Part shown: positions 53,219-63,500 of the stretch, in pieces | Layout of the letters: each line of letters starts with the position of its first letter | Numbering within the stretch: the first letter of the stretch is position 1 | Assembly (NCBI RefSeq): GCF_014779555.2 | Contig: NZ_CP094357.1 | Coordinates: 930,001 to 994,000, forward strand | From: Lysobacter capsici | GTDB taxonomy: Bacteria; Pseudomonadota; Gammaproteobacteria; Xanthomonadales; Xanthomonadaceae | Direction: 5' to 3' | Length of the DNA: 64,000 nt | Translations under genes and position numbers: made by a program | The notes under the pieces: generated by a model | What the model saw: the letters and a program-made list of their open reading frames with translations, nothing else | Database searches by the model: none | What the model was told of the DNA's origin: nothing

Positions 53219-54145
53219 TCAGGGCTGTTTCTGATACGGCGACACCATCCCCGCCGGCCGCCGCTTGAAACGGCGATGAATCCACAGGTACTGGGTCGGC
53301 GCCTGACGCACCATCGCTTCGATCTGCGCATTGACCCGCGCGCTGTCCTGCGTCGCATCGCTGGACGGAAACTCGGGCAACGGCGCGCCGACGCGCAGGA
53401 TGTAATCGGCGCCTTCGCGACGATGGAAGAACGGCACCACCGCGCAGCCGCTCAGGCGCGCGAACTGGTGGGTCGCGGTGATCGTCGCCGCCGGCACGCC
53501 GAAGAACGGCGCGAACACGGTGTCCTTGCCGCGCATGTCCTGGTCCGGCGCGTACCACAGGAAGCCGCCCTGCTTGAGGTGGCGCATCGCCGGGCGGATT
53601 TCCTCGTTGGTGAACATCGCCGCCGCGTAGCGCAGACGTCCGCGCTTGACCGCCCATTCCATTACCGGATTGCGGTGCTTGCGGTACATGCCGGCCAGCG
53701 GCAGGTGATCGCACATCAGCCGGCCGCACATCTCCAGGGTCATGAAATGGCCCGAGATCATCAGCACGCCGCGTCCGGACGCGCGCACCTCGTCGAGCAG
53801 TTCCAGCCCTTCGATCCTGACCGTGCGCCGCATCGGCGCGACCTCGCCCCACCACGCGCGGGCGAATTCGAAGAAACCCACGCCCAGGTCGCGAAAGCTC
53901 TCGCGCAGCAGGACCTCGCGTTCGGCCTCGCTTTTCTCCGGGAAGCACAGCTTCAGGTTGATCCGCGCCGCGCGCCGGCGCTGGCTCGCCGCGCGCAGCG
54001 CGAACGCGCCGATCAGCGCGCCCAGCGCGCGTTGCAGGCCCCAGGGCAGGCGCGCGCCGGCGCACATCGCGGCCAGCGCGAGCCACATGGGCCACAGGCG
54101 CGGCGAGAGCAGGGACGGACGTGGGGGCAGGGTCGATTCGGCCAT
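53219..54145 (-). CDS. lipid A biosynthesis acyltransferase (LpxL/HtrB-like)
   Basis: A 308-residue inner-membrane acyltransferase that adds a secondary acyl chain to lipid A precursors. One N-terminal membrane segment is followed by the HX4E motif in ISGHFMTLEMCG near residue 130, then the substrate regions MYRKHRNPVMEW and APDQDMRGKDTVFAPFFGV. It is divergent from waaA, whose Kdo product LpxL enzymes normally require. Assignment to LpxL rather than LpxM is not certain. Confidence 0.9.
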   Translation of the reverse strand: MAESTLPPRPSLLSPRLWPMWLALAAMCAGARLPWGLQRALGALIGAFALRAASQRRRAARINLKLCFPEKSEAEREVLLRESFRDLGVGFFEFARAWWGEVAPMRRTVRIEGLELLDEVRASGRGVLMISGHFMTLEMCGRLMCDHLPLAGMYRKHRNPVMEWAVKRGRLRYAAAMFTNEEIRPAMRHLKQGGFLWYAPDQDMRGKDTVFAPFFGVPAATITATHQFARLSGCAVVPFFHRREGADYILRVGAPLPEFPSSDATQDSARVNAQIEAMVRQAPTQYLWIHRRFKRRPAGMVSPYQKQP

Positions 54146-54319
54146 GGCGCTAGTTTATGCGGTGAGGCGATGAATGCCGCGGTATCGGCGCAAGCCGCGC
54201 GCCCGGCCGCTTCGGGCCGCATTGGCCCAGGCCGACGCGCGCGCGGCGCAGTGGGCCGTGGTTCGCCTTCTCGCCCTCGCGGTCACCGCATCGCCGCCGC
54301 AGCCTTTATCCTTACGCCC

Positions 54320-55618
54320 ATGCGGAAGGATTTGATCGAGCGCCTGTTGCGCGGCCTGTATTCGGTCGCGCTGTACCTGTTGGCCCCGGTCACGGTGTAT
54401 CACCTGATCTGGCGCGGTTTCCGCCAGCCGGCGTATTTCCAGCGCTGGCTGGAGCGTTACGCGATCTACCGCGGCCCGGCGCAGACCCGCACCTTGTGGC
54501 TGCACGCGGTCTCGGTCGGCGAGGTCAACGCGGCGATTCCGCTGGTGAACGCCTTGCGCCGCGGCCGTCCGGACCTGCGCCTGCTGGTCAGCACGATCAC
54601 CCCGACCGGTTCGGACCGCGCGCGCGCGGCCTGGGGCGATTCGGTCGAACACGTGTATCTGCCCTACGACCTGCCCGGCGCGGTCGGGCGTTTCCTGCGC
54701 CATCACAAGCCATGCGCGGCGCTGATCATGGAAACCGAGTTGTGGCCGAACCTGTTGTTCGGCTGCCGCGATCGCGGCATCCCGGCCTACATCCTCAATG
54801 CGCGGCTGTCGGAGCGTTCGCTGCGCGGCTATCGCGCGCTGGCGCCGCTGGTGAGCCGCGCGCTGCGCACGGTGCGCACGGTCGCGGCGCAGTCGCGCGC
54901 CGACGGCGAGCGTTTCATCCAGCTGGGCGCGCGGCCCGAGCAGGTCATCGAGACCGGCAACTTGAAGTTCGACGTCAACGTGCCCGATGCGCTGGAGGAG
55001 TTCGCGCTGGAATGCCATCGCCACACCGGCGAGCGGCCGGTGTGGATCGCGGCGAGCACCCACGAGGACGAGGAAGCCGCCACGGTCGGCATGCACCGGC
55101 GTCTGCGCGAGCGTTTTCCGGGTTTGTTGCTGCTGTGGGCGCCGCGTCATCCCGAACGCTTCCGGGTGGTCGCCGAGACCGCGCGCAGCGCCGGCTGGCA
55201 AGTGTCGACGCGTTCGCGCGCGCGCTGGCCGCAACCGGGCGACGACGTGTTCGTGATCGACACGCTCGGCGAATTGATGAGTTTCTACGCCTGCGCCGAC
55301 GTGGCCTTCGTCGGCGGCAGCCTGCAGGCGATCGGCGGGCACAACCTGCTCGAACCGGCCGCGACCGGCACGCCGATCGTCACCGGCCCGCATCTGCACA
55401 ACTTCGTCGAGATCGCGCAGCGGCTGGAAGATGCCGGCGCCTTGCGTATCGGCCTGGATGCGGACGCGGTCGAGGCGGCGGTCGAGCGCTTGCTCGACGA
55501 TCCGATCGAACGCGCGCAGATGATCGACGCCGGTCGCGCGCTGGTCGAACTGGGACGTGGCGCGCTGGCGAGGACGATGGCGTTGTTGCAGCCGGCGTTG
55601 CCGCCGTTGGGGCCGTAG
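54320..55618 (+). CDS. waaA: 3-deoxy-D-manno-octulosonic acid transferase
   Basis: A 432-residue GT-B enzyme that adds Kdo to lipid IVA. It has the N-terminal membrane anchor and LWLHAVSVGEVNAAIPLVNA with the catalytic Glu, then ALIMETELWPNLLFGC, YILNARLSERSLRGYRAL, GNLKFDVNVP, VWIAASTHEDEE and FVGGSLQAIGGHNLLEPAA near the end. Length is normal. It is placed opposite an LpxL-like gene, as in other Xanthomonadaceae. Confidence 0.95.
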   Translation: MRKDLIERLLRGLYSVALYLLAPVTVYHLIWRGFRQPAYFQRWLERYAIYRGPAQTRTLWLHAVSVGEVNAAIPLVNALRRGRPDLRLLVSTITPTGSDRARAAWGDSVEHVYLPYDLPGAVGRFLRHHKPCAALIMETELWPNLLFGCRDRGIPAYILNARLSERSLRGYRALAPLVSRALRTVRTVAAQSRADGERFIQLGARPEQVIETGNLKFDVNVPDALEEFALECHRHTGERPVWIAASTHEDEEAATVGMHRRLRERFPGLLLLWAPRHPERFRVVAETARSAGWQVSTRSRARWPQPGDDVFVIDTLGELMSFYACADVAFVGGSLQAIGGHNLLEPAATGTPIVTGPHLHNFVEIAQRLEDAGALRIGLDADAVEAAVERLLDDPIERAQMIDAGRALVELGRGALARTMALLQPALPPLGP

Positions 55619-55683
55619 CGCTGGGTTTCGGCGCTTGCGTTGCGGTCTTCGTCTTCTTTTCTGCTTTTCTCGTTGCTGTTGCC

Positions 55684-55826
55684 TTTCCCCCCTTTGGAAA
55701 AGGGGGGCAGGGGGGATTCGCTTTTGCTCTGCTTAATGCCTTGCCCTTTCGAACAGCAACAGCAACAGCAACAGCGCAAAGCAAAAGCGAATCCCCCCCA
55801 ACCCCCCTTTTCCAAAGGGGGGAACA
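55684..55826. repeat. two C-rich hairpin repeats in inverted order
   Basis: TTTCCCCCCTTTGGAAAAGG-GGGGCAGGGGGGATTCGC at 55684 faces an AGCAACAGC-tract copy with GCGAATCCCCCCCAACCCCC at 55787 that ends near 55826. Both are copies of the family at 22526 and 49936 and can pair with each other. They fill most of the 391-base gap 55619-56009. Confidence 0.85.
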
Positions 55827-55894
55827 GCGAAGGCGCGGCAAGACCAAGCGAACGGAACTCAGCAAAACAAGCCGACCCAACAAAGCCGACCCAA

Positions 55895-55926
55895 CAAAAA
55901 ACCGCCGGACATGCCGGCGGTTTTTC
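55895..55926. terminator. bidirectional terminator between waaA and tolC
   Basis: AAACCGCCGG-ACAT-CCGGCGGTTT with A residues before and T residues after the stem, so it can work on both strands for the convergent waaA and tolC-like genes. Two AAGCCGACCCAACAA direct repeats precede it. Confidence 0.88.
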
Positions 55927-56009
55927 GTATCGCGAATCCGTCGCGAGCGTCAATCCGTCGCGAACGTATCGGAATCTGTCGCGGACCTATCCGACCAAGC
56001 GTTACCCAA

Positions 56010-57428
56010 TCACTGCATCCCCGGCGGCGGCGCGAGGTTGGTCGCGGCGTCGGCGGTCAGCAGGCGATTGATGTCCTGCACGTCGGAGACGTCGAGCGAA
56101 CCGGCCGACTGCTCCAGCAGCAGGCGGTTCTGCAGGAAGTTGTACTTGGATTGGGCGTAGGCCTGCTGCGCCTGCAGCAAGGTGCGCTGGTTGTTCAACA
56201 CGTCCAGCACGGTGCGGGTGCCGACTTCCAGGCCGACCTGCGAGGCGTCGTACGCGGCCTGCGCCGAGACCACCGCCAGGCGGCGCGCTTCGACTTCGCT
56301 GATGCCGGCGACCAGGGTCTGGTAGGCGTTGCGGGTGTTGCGCACCAACAGGCGCTTCTGCCGTTCGAGTTCGTCCTGCGCGGCGTCGCGGCGGGCCAGC
56401 GCCTGACGCACGCCGGACTGGATCGCGCCGCCGGAATACAGCGGCACCGACAAGGTCAGGCCGATGCTCGGGCCATGGCTGGCGCTGCCGCTGAGCGCCT
56501 GGGTCTGGCCGCCGAAGGTGCGGTCGCCCCAGCTCGCGTTGTCGCCGTAGCTGCCGCTCAAGGTCAGGGTCGGCCAGTGGCCGGCGCGCGCGGTTTCCAC
56601 GCCGATGTCGGCGGCGCGCACCGCCAGCTCCTGCGCGCGCAGCGAGGGATTGCCCTGCACCGCGTTATTGACCCAGGTCTCGACCTGCTGCGCTTCGGGC
56701 AGCGCCGGCTTGAAGTCGGCCGGCAGCGCCTTGAGCGTGCGCACCGGCTGGCCGGTGATTTCGCTCAGCGCCTGATACGAGTCTTCGACCGTGTTGCGGG
56801 TGGTGATGGTGCGCGCGCGCGCATCGTCGTACTGGGCGCGCGCTTCGTGCACGTCGGTGATCGGCGCCAGGCCGACTTCCAGGCGCTTGGAGGCGTAGTC
56901 GAACTGCTTCTGCAGCGCGGTTTCGGCCGCCTCGGCCGCGGCCAGGTTTTCCAGCGCGACCAGCACGTTGAAATAGGCCTGCGAGGTGCGGGTGATCAGC
57001 GCCTGGCTGGTCGATTCCAGGGTGAAGTCGCTGGCTTCGCTCAGCGCGTTCTGGCTTTGCAGGTTCTTGATGCTGGCGCGGTTGTAGATCGCCTGGCTGG
57101 CGCTGATCGAATAATTGCGCGAGGTGGTGTCCGAACGCACGTTGGTGCCCGGCGCGATGCCGGACGTGGGATCGGTCGGGTCGACGAGGCCGTTGGCTTC
57201 GCTGTCGTTGCGGCTGCGGGTCAGGCGCGCTTCGCCCGACAGCGACGGCAGCAGCCGGGCGCGGGCCTGGATGCGGTCTTCCTGGGTCGCCAGCCGGTTG
57301 GATTCGGCCGCCGACAGCACCGGGTCGCCCTGGCGCGCGAGCTCATAGGTCTGCAACAGATCTTCCGCCGACGCGGCGGCCGGCAGCAGGACGAGAGCCA
57401 GGGCAAGAGCGAGCGGACGGCGGATCAT
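56010..57428 (-). CDS. tolC: TolC family outer membrane channel protein
   Basis: A 472-residue outer-membrane export channel. A signal peptide (LALALALVLLPAAASAEDLL) precedes the two repeated helical/beta units typical of TolC: DLLQTYELARQGDPVLSAAE at the start and a later EVGTRTVLDVLNNQRTLLQA, where the conserved NxQ motif is clear. It should work with RND, MFS or type I secretion pumps, possibly the RND operon 2 kb away. The ATG at 57428 has an AAGGA site and fits the signal peptide. It follows pcm by 88 bases. Confidence 0.93.
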   Translation of the reverse strand: MIRRPLALALALVLLPAAASAEDLLQTYELARQGDPVLSAAESNRLATQEDRIQARARLLPSLSGEARLTRSRNDSEANGLVDPTDPTSGIAPGTNVRSDTTSRNYSISASQAIYNRASIKNLQSQNALSEASDFTLESTSQALITRTSQAYFNVLVALENLAAAEAAETALQKQFDYASKRLEVGLAPITDVHEARAQYDDARARTITTRNTVEDSYQALSEITGQPVRTLKALPADFKPALPEAQQVETWVNNAVQGNPSLRAQELAVRAADIGVETARAGHWPTLTLSGSYGDNASWGDRTFGGQTQALSGSASHGPSIGLTLSVPLYSGGAIQSGVRQALARRDAAQDELERQKRLLVRNTRNAYQTLVAGISEVEARRLAVVSAQAAYDASQVGLEVGTRTVLDVLNNQRTLLQAQQAYAQSKYNFLQNRLLLEQSAGSLDVSDVQDINRLLTADAATNLAPPPGMQ

Positions 57429-57516
57429 GCGGCTTCCTTGGACTTGCTGGTATTTGAGAACCCGCATGCTGGCACGCGGGTTCTTACGAGGGACTGACGG
57501 TTGACTGACAGGATCG

Positions 57517-58188
57517 TCAGAACTCGAAGGCCGGCGCGGGCGCCGCGCCTTCGAGGTAAGGCAGATCGGTTTCGAACAACGATTGGATGCGCGAAGCGTT
57601 GACTTCGTTGCGCTCGGCCGACGCGGTGACCACGATGCCTTCCATCGCCGGCGAGCGGCCGCGCATCACGAACAGGCGTCCGCCCGGCTGCAGCCACTGC
57701 AGCCACTGCTGCGGAATCTGGTAGACCGCGCCGGTCACGCAGATCGCGTTGAAGCGGCGGTCGGTGCTGTAGTTCAGCGCGTCGGCCTGAATCACCTGGG
57801 CGTTGAGCACGTTCTGCGCGGCCAGGCGCGCGCGCGCGGTCGCGGCCAGGTCGGCATGGATTTCCAGGCTGACCACTTCGCGCGCCAGGCGACCCAGGCA
57901 GGCGGTGAGATAACCGCTGCCGGCGCCGATCTCGAGCACGTCGTCGGTCGGGTCCACCGCCAGCGACTGCAGGGTGCGGCCTTCCAGCACCGGCTTCATC
58001 ATGAACTGACCATGCGCCAGCGGCAGCGAGATGTCGGTGTAGGCGAGGTTGCGATGCGCGTCGGCGACGAAGGCCTCGCGCGGCACGGTCGCCAGCACAT
58101 CGAGCACGCGAGGGTCGAGCACATCCCACGGCCGAACCTGTTGTTCGACCATCGTTTCGCGTGCCTTGGCGTAATCGATCGTAATCAT
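57517..58188 (-). CDS. pcm: protein-L-isoaspartate O-methyltransferase family protein
   Basis: A 223-residue SAM-dependent methyltransferase that repairs isoaspartyl residues, or a related enzyme. It has MVEQQVRPWDVLDPRVL, ISLPLAHGQFMMKPVLEGRT, motif I VLEIGAGSGYLTACLGRLA and VIQADALNYSTDRRFNAICV. The usual strictly conserved PxxPxxLxxQLxxGG end is changed to QIPQQWLQWLQPGGRLFV, as in the subgroup encoded beside tolC in Xanthomonadaceae, so repair activity is less sure than the fold. Confidence 0.85.
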   Translation of the reverse strand: MITIDYAKARETMVEQQVRPWDVLDPRVLDVLATVPREAFVADAHRNLAYTDISLPLAHGQFMMKPVLEGRTLQSLAVDPTDDVLEIGAGSGYLTACLGRLAREVVSLEIHADLAATARARLAAQNVLNAQVIQADALNYSTDRRFNAICVTGAVYQIPQQWLQWLQPGGRLFVMRGRSPAMEGIVVTASAERNEVNASRIQSLFETDLPYLEGAAPAPAFEF

Positions 58189-58370
58189 GAGCAGTCTTCT
58201 GAATCGTGCGCGGGAACCGCGAATTCTACCGGGACCGCACGGCCCCCGGCGGAAAAAGAATCAACCACGGCGGGGGCCGGGCTTAGTGCCGAAAGTCACC
58301 GGAACTCCCGGCACCGTGCCGTTTGGCGGCGCGTTCGCCGCGTCGGCGCGGGCGGCCAGACCCGGCGCAG

Positions 58371-59231
58371 TCATGGCTCGCGCCGGGCATAGGCGCGCAG
58401 GAACATCGCCACCGAGGCCTCGATGTGGACGGTCAGCTCGGTTGGCGCGGTGACGCCGCAGCCGAACATCAGCATGGCGTGCGGCTCGCCCTTGATCAGG
58501 GCGAAGAACTGGGTCGCGGCGCGGGCCGGGTCGTTAATCTCCAGTTCGCCGGCCTCGACCCGCCGCTGCAGCAGCGCGGCGAATTCGTCGTGCAGGCGTT
58601 GCGGACCGGCGTCCCAGAACATCTTCGACAGCGGCGATTCGGCCAGTTGCGGCGAGCACAGCAGGCGGTGGATCTGGATCGCCTCGGGCGTGCTGATCAT
58701 CTCGTAGAAGGCGGTGGCGATCTCGATCAGGCGCTCGCGCAGCGCGGTGGCCGGGGCCGGCTCGAACAGCGGCGGCGGCAGATGCTGCTCGCAATAGGCC
58801 TGCACGGCCGCGCTGAACAAGGTCTCCTTGTCGCCGAAATGGCTGTAGACGGTGAGTTTGGAGACCCCGGCGCCGGCCGCGATCTGGTCCATGCTCACGC
58901 CGTCGTAGCCGTCGCTCAGGAACAGACGCTTGGCGGCTTCCAGGATCGCGTTGCGCTTGCTGAGGTCTTTCGGGCGGCCGGGGCCGGCGGGCTTGGTCGA
59001 AGCGGCCGGCGGTGCGGACGCAGCCGATTTGTCCGCGGTGGCGCTCGCGGTGGGCTTGGGCGGGTCCTGGGCTGCTGTGGATGGGGGCACGGTGGGCTTG
59101 GGCTGGTCTGTGGCGGCGGGTGTGGTGGGCTTCGGCTGGTCCTGCGCTGCTGCGGATGGCCCCGCGGTCGGCTTCGGCTGGTCCACGGTGGCGGGTGGGA
59201 GCGCGGTGGACGTGGTGTCAGGCGTCGGCAT
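58371..59231 (-). CDS. TetR/AcrR family regulator with repetitive N-terminal tail
   Basis: A 286-residue repressor, probably of the divergent efflux operon. Residues 85-130 are the TetR DNA-binding domain (ILEAAKRLFLSDGYDGVSMD and AGAGVSKLTVYSHFGDKETL), and an AefR-like ligand domain follows. Unusually, the first 80 residues are a disordered Pro/Ala/Thr tail with DQPKPT at 17, 31 and 42 and DPPKPT at 56. No ATG lies closer to the HTH, and the ATG at 59231 lacks a ribosome site, so the start is uncertain. Confidence 0.88.
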   Translation of the reverse strand: MPTPDTTSTALPPATVDQPKPTAGPSAAAQDQPKPTTPAATDQPKPTVPPSTAAQDPPKPTASATADKSAASAPPAASTKPAGPGRPKDLSKRNAILEAAKRLFLSDGYDGVSMDQIAAGAGVSKLTVYSHFGDKETLFSAAVQAYCEQHLPPPLFEPAPATALRERLIEIATAFYEMISTPEAIQIHRLLCSPQLAESPLSKMFWDAGPQRLHDEFAALLQRRVEAGELEINDPARAATQFFALIKGEPHAMLMFGCGVTAPTELTVHIEASVAMFLRAYARREP

Positions 59232-59267
59232 AGTTGCAATACTGGACTACGTGGTTCGATATTTATA

Positions 59268-59275
59268 CAGTACTG
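59268..59275. promoter_or_regulatory. candidate TetR operator in the divergent promoter region
   Basis: CAGTACTG is a perfect palindrome within TATACAGTACTGCCAAGTAC, between the TetR and efflux genes. The 78-base gap is locally AT-rich and contains TATAAA on the minus strand, so promoters for both genes probably overlap the site. Confidence 0.4.
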
Positions 59276-59309
59276 CCAAGTACATTAATTCCCTATGAGG
59301 CCATCCGCA

Positions 59310-60419
59310 ATGCGTAGCCGGATTTTTTCCGCCTCCACCCCGGTACCGGCGCTGCTGGCCGCGGGCCTGGCCCTGAGCCTGGCCGCCTGCGGCGACGGCA
59401 AGCCGGTGGTCGAGGCGCCGCGACCGGTGCTGGTCGCCCAGCCCAGCGGCGCGATCAATGCGGTCTCGGCGTACGCCGGCGAGGTGCGGGCGCGCGAAGA
59501 GAGCCCGCTGTCGTTCCGGGTCGCCGGCAAGCTGATCGAGCGCAAGGTCGATGTCGGCGCGCACGTCGCCGCCGGGCAGGTGCTGGCGGTGCTCGATCCG
59601 GGCGATCTCGACGCCCAGGCGCGCGCGGCCCAGGCCCAGTACGCGGCCGCCGAGGCCGAATACGCGCGGGCCCGCGCCGATCAGCTGCGTTTCGCTCAGC
59701 TGGCCAAGGACCAATTGGTCAGCCGCTCGGCCCAGGACGCGCAGGACGCCGCGGCCAAGGCCGCGCAGGGCCAGCTCAATTCGGCCCGGGCCAATCTCGA
59801 AGTGGCCAAGAATCAGTCGGCCTACACCCAGTTGCGCGCGCCCAGCGCCGGCGTGATCGCCTCGCGCAACGCCGAAGCCGGGCAGGTCGTCGCCGCCGGC
59901 CAGCAGGTGTTCGCGCTGGCCGCGGACGGCGCGCGCGAAATCGCCTTCGCCGTGCCCGAAGGCGCGATCGCGACCTTCAAGCCCGGCCAGGAGGTGTTGA
60001 TCGAACTGTGGTCGCAGGCCGGCAAGCGCTGGCCCGGCCGGGTCCGCGAGGTGTCGCCCGCGGCCGATCCGGCCTCGCGCACCTACGCGGCGCGGGTCAC
60101 CGTCGACGCGCCGGACGGGACCCTCGAACTCGGCCAGAGCGCGCGCATCTACCAGGCCGACGCCGCCGCCTCCGGGCTCAGCGTGCCGCTCGCGGCGGTG
60201 CAGCGCACCGGCAACGGCACGGCGGTGTTCGTGGCCGATATCGGCCGTGGTGTGGTGAAGCTCAAACCCATTGTCGTCGGACCTTACGGCCAGGAGCGCG
60301 TACCGGTCATCAAGGGACTGGGAAGCAACGACTGGGTCGTCACCGCCGGCGGCCATCTGCTGCGCGACGGACAGAAGGTGGTCGCGGTCGATCGCGAAAA
60401 CCATCCGGTCGGGAAGTGA
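59310..60419 (+). CDS. efflux RND transporter periplasmic adaptor subunit
   Basis: A 369-residue membrane-fusion lipoprotein with signal and lipobox LALSLAAC. It has a lipoyl/barrel-sandwich hybrid domain (RVAGKLIERKVDVGAHVAAG and SAGVIASRNAEAGQVVAAGQ), an alpha hairpin rich in Ala and Gln, a beta-barrel part (GQEVLIELWSQAGKRWPGRV) and a C-terminal membrane-proximal domain. It joins the RND pump to an outer-membrane channel. The ATG at 59310 is preferred over 59295 because GAGG lies at the right distance. The divergent TetR gene is probably its regulator. Confidence 0.92.
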   Translation: MRSRIFSASTPVPALLAAGLALSLAACGDGKPVVEAPRPVLVAQPSGAINAVSAYAGEVRAREESPLSFRVAGKLIERKVDVGAHVAAGQVLAVLDPGDLDAQARAAQAQYAAAEAEYARARADQLRFAQLAKDQLVSRSAQDAQDAAAKAAQGQLNSARANLEVAKNQSAYTQLRAPSAGVIASRNAEAGQVVAAGQQVFALAADGAREIAFAVPEGAIATFKPGQEVLIELWSQAGKRWPGRVREVSPAADPASRTYAARVTVDAPDGTLELGQSARIYQADAAASGLSVPLAAVQRTGNGTAVFVADIGRGVVKLKPIVVGPYGQERVPVIKGLGSNDWVVTAGGHLLRDGQKVVAVDRENHPVGK

Positions 60420-60480
60420 TCGCGGTGCGCGGGGCCGGACGGTCCGCGCATCACTGAATTCTAGTTTGCCGGCGCTTGCG

Positions 60481-60519
60481 CCCTCACCCCTGCCCTCTCC
60501 CGTAAACGGGAGAGGGGGA
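60481..60519. repeat. CCCTCTCCCG hairpin repeat inside the efflux operon
   Basis: CCCTCACCCCTGCCCTCTCC followed by CGTAAACGGGAGAGGGGGA. The same unit recurs twice at 63727-63846. Here it separates the adaptor and pump genes, and its GAGGGGGA end lies where the pump gene's ribosome site would be. Confidence 0.85.
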
Positions 60520-60538
60520 CAATGAAGTGGGTTTATTT

Positions 60539-63500
60539 ATGCGCTTCAACCTTTCCGAATGGGCCCTGCGCCATCGCAGCCTGATCGTCTACGCGATGCT
60601 GGTGCTGGCGATCGCCGGCGCGATGTCGTACCTGCGCCTGGGCCGCAGCGAAGACCCGGCGTTCACCTTCAAGGTCATGGTCGTGCGCACGCTGTGGCCG
60701 GGCGCGACCGCCGAGGAAGTCTCGCGCCAGGTCACCGAGCGGATCGAGAAGAAGCTCATGGAAACCGGCGAATACGAGTTCATCCGCTCGTACTCGCGGC
60801 CGGGCGAATCGCAGGTGATCTTCGCCGCGCGCGACTCGATGCATTCGGGCGATATCCAGCCGCTGTGGTATCAGGTGCGCAAGAAGATCGGCGATATCCG
60901 TCCGACCTTGCCCAGCGACGTGATCGGCCCGTTCTTCAACGACGAATTCGGCGACACCTTCGGCAACATCTACGCCTTGACCGGCGAAGGTTTCGATTAC
61001 GCCGTGCTCAAGGACTACGCCGAACGCGTCCAGTTGGCCCTGCAAAGCCAGACCGACGTGGGCAAGATCGAACTGATCGGCGTGCAGGACGAAAAGATCT
61101 GGGTCGAGCTGTCGAACGTGAAGCTCTCGACCCTCGGCGTGCCCGCGCAGGCGGTGCAGGACGCGCTCAACCAGCAGAACGCGTTGGCCCCGGCGGGTTT
61201 CTTCGAAACCGCGTCGAGCCGCGTGCCGCTGCGGGTAGGCGGGCAGTTCACCTCGGTCGAACAGATCAAGCAGTTCCCGATCCGGGTCGGCGACCGCACC
61301 TTCCGCCTGGGCGATGTCGCCGAGGTGCGTCGCGGGTTCTCCGATCCGCCGCAGCCGCGCATGCGTTTCATGGGCGAGGACGCGATCGGCATCGGCGTGT
61401 CGATGAAGCAGGGCGGCGACATCCTCAAGCTCGGCAAGACCCTGGAAAGCGAATTCGCCGCCCTGCAGAAGACCCTGCCGGCCGGCATGCAGCTGCGCAA
61501 GGTCGCCGATCAGCCCGCCGCGGTCGAGGAATCGGTCGGCGAGTTCGTGCGCGTGCTGGCGGAGGCGGTGGCGATCGTGCTGCTGGTGAGCTTCTTCTCG
61601 CTGGGGTTGCGCACCGGCCTGGTGGTGGCGCTGTCGATTCCGCTGGTGCTGGCGATGACCTTCGCGGTGATGGATTTCTTCGGCGTCGGCCTGCACAAGA
61701 TTTCGCTCGGCGCGCTGGTGCTGGCGCTGGGGCTGTTGGTCGACGACGCGATCATCGCGGTGGAGATGATGGCGATCAAGATGGAGCAGGGCTTCGATCG
61801 CCTGCGCGCGGCCGCGTTCGCCTGGGACAGCACCGCCTTCCCGATGCTGACTGGCACCTTGATCACCGCGGCGGGCTTCCTGCCGATCGCGACCGCCGCA
61901 TCGAGCACCGGCGAATACACCCGCTCGCTGTTCCAGGTGGTGACGATCGCGCTGTGCGTGTCGTGGATCGCCGCGGTCGCGTTCATCCCGTTTCTCGGCG
62001 ACAAACTGTTGCCCGATCACGGCGCCGCGGCCGCGTTGCCCAAGCCCGGTTCGCTCGCCGCCCGCTGGCGCGATGCGCGTAGCCGCATGGCCAGGCGCTT
62101 GCCGATGTTCGAAAGCGTGCTCGCGCCGAAGGAGCCGGTGGGCCACGCGCACGATCCCTACGAAACCAAGTTCTATGTGCGCTTCCGCGGCTGGGTGACC
62201 TGGTGCGTGCGCCGGCGCTGGCTGGTGATCGGCATCACCATCGCCGCGTTCATCGGTTCGATCTTCCTGTTCCGTTTCGTGCCGCAGCAGTTCTTCCCCG
62301 ACTCGGTGCGTCCGGAACTGATGGTCGACATGGAACTGGCCGAAGGCAGCTCGCTGCGCCAGACCACCGAACAGGCCAAGCGCCTGGAAGCGATGTTCAA
62401 GCAGCGCAAGGACCTGGGCAATTACGTCGCCTACGTCGGCACCGGTTCGCCGCGTTTCTACCTGCCGCTGGATCAACAGCTGCCGGCGGCGAACTTCGCC
62501 CAGTTCGTGCTGATGCCCAAGACCCTGGCCGATCGCGAAGTCCTGCGCACCTGGATCATCAACGACGTGGTGCCGCATTTCCCCGAGCTGCAATTGCGGG
62601 TGACGCGCCTGGAGAACGGCCCGCCGGTCGGTTACCCGGTGCAGTTCCGCGTGTCCGGCGAACACATCGACGTGGTGCGCAAGATCGCCTACCAGGTGCG
62701 CGAAAAGATCCGCGCCAACGCGCACGTGGCCAACGTCAATCTGGATTGGGACGAACCCAGCAAGGTGGTGCGCCTGCAGGTCGATCAGGAACGCGCGCGC
62801 GCCCTGGGCATCAGCTCGGCGCAGTTGTCGCAGTTCCTGTCCAGTTCGCTGTCGGGCTCGCACATCAGTACGTATCGCGAGAGCAACGAGCTGATCGAGA
62901 TGCTGCTGCGCGGGCCAGACCAGGAACGTCTGCAGCTGGACATGCTCGGCAGCCTGATGGTGCCGACCAGCAACAACCGCAGCGTGCCGCTGACCCAGAT
63001 CGCGACCCTGGAGTACGGCTTCGAGGAAGGCATCATCTGGCATCGCGATCGCCTGCCGACCATGACCGTTCGCGCCGACATCTACGACGGCACCCAGCCG
63101 GCCTCGGTGATGGCGCAGATCTCGCCGACCCTGGACGGTCTGCGCGCGAAGCTGCCCTACGGTTACTCGATCGAGGTCGGCGGCAGCGTCGAGGACTCCG
63201 CGCGCGGGCAGAAATCGATCAACGCCGGCATGCCGCTGTTCCTGTTCGCGGTGTTCACCTTGTTGATGCTGCAGCTGCGCAGCTTCTCGCGTGCGTTCAT
63301 GGTGCTGTTGACCGCGCCGCTGGGGCTGATCGGCGTGACCTTGTTCCTGCTGATCTTCCGGGTGCCGTTCGGTTTCGTCGCGATGCTCGGCACGATCGCG
63401 CTGGCCGGCATGATCATGCGCAACTCGGTGATCCTGGTCGATCAGATCGAACAGGATCGCGGCGAAGGCCATGAGCCGTGGAAGGCGATCGTCGATGCGA

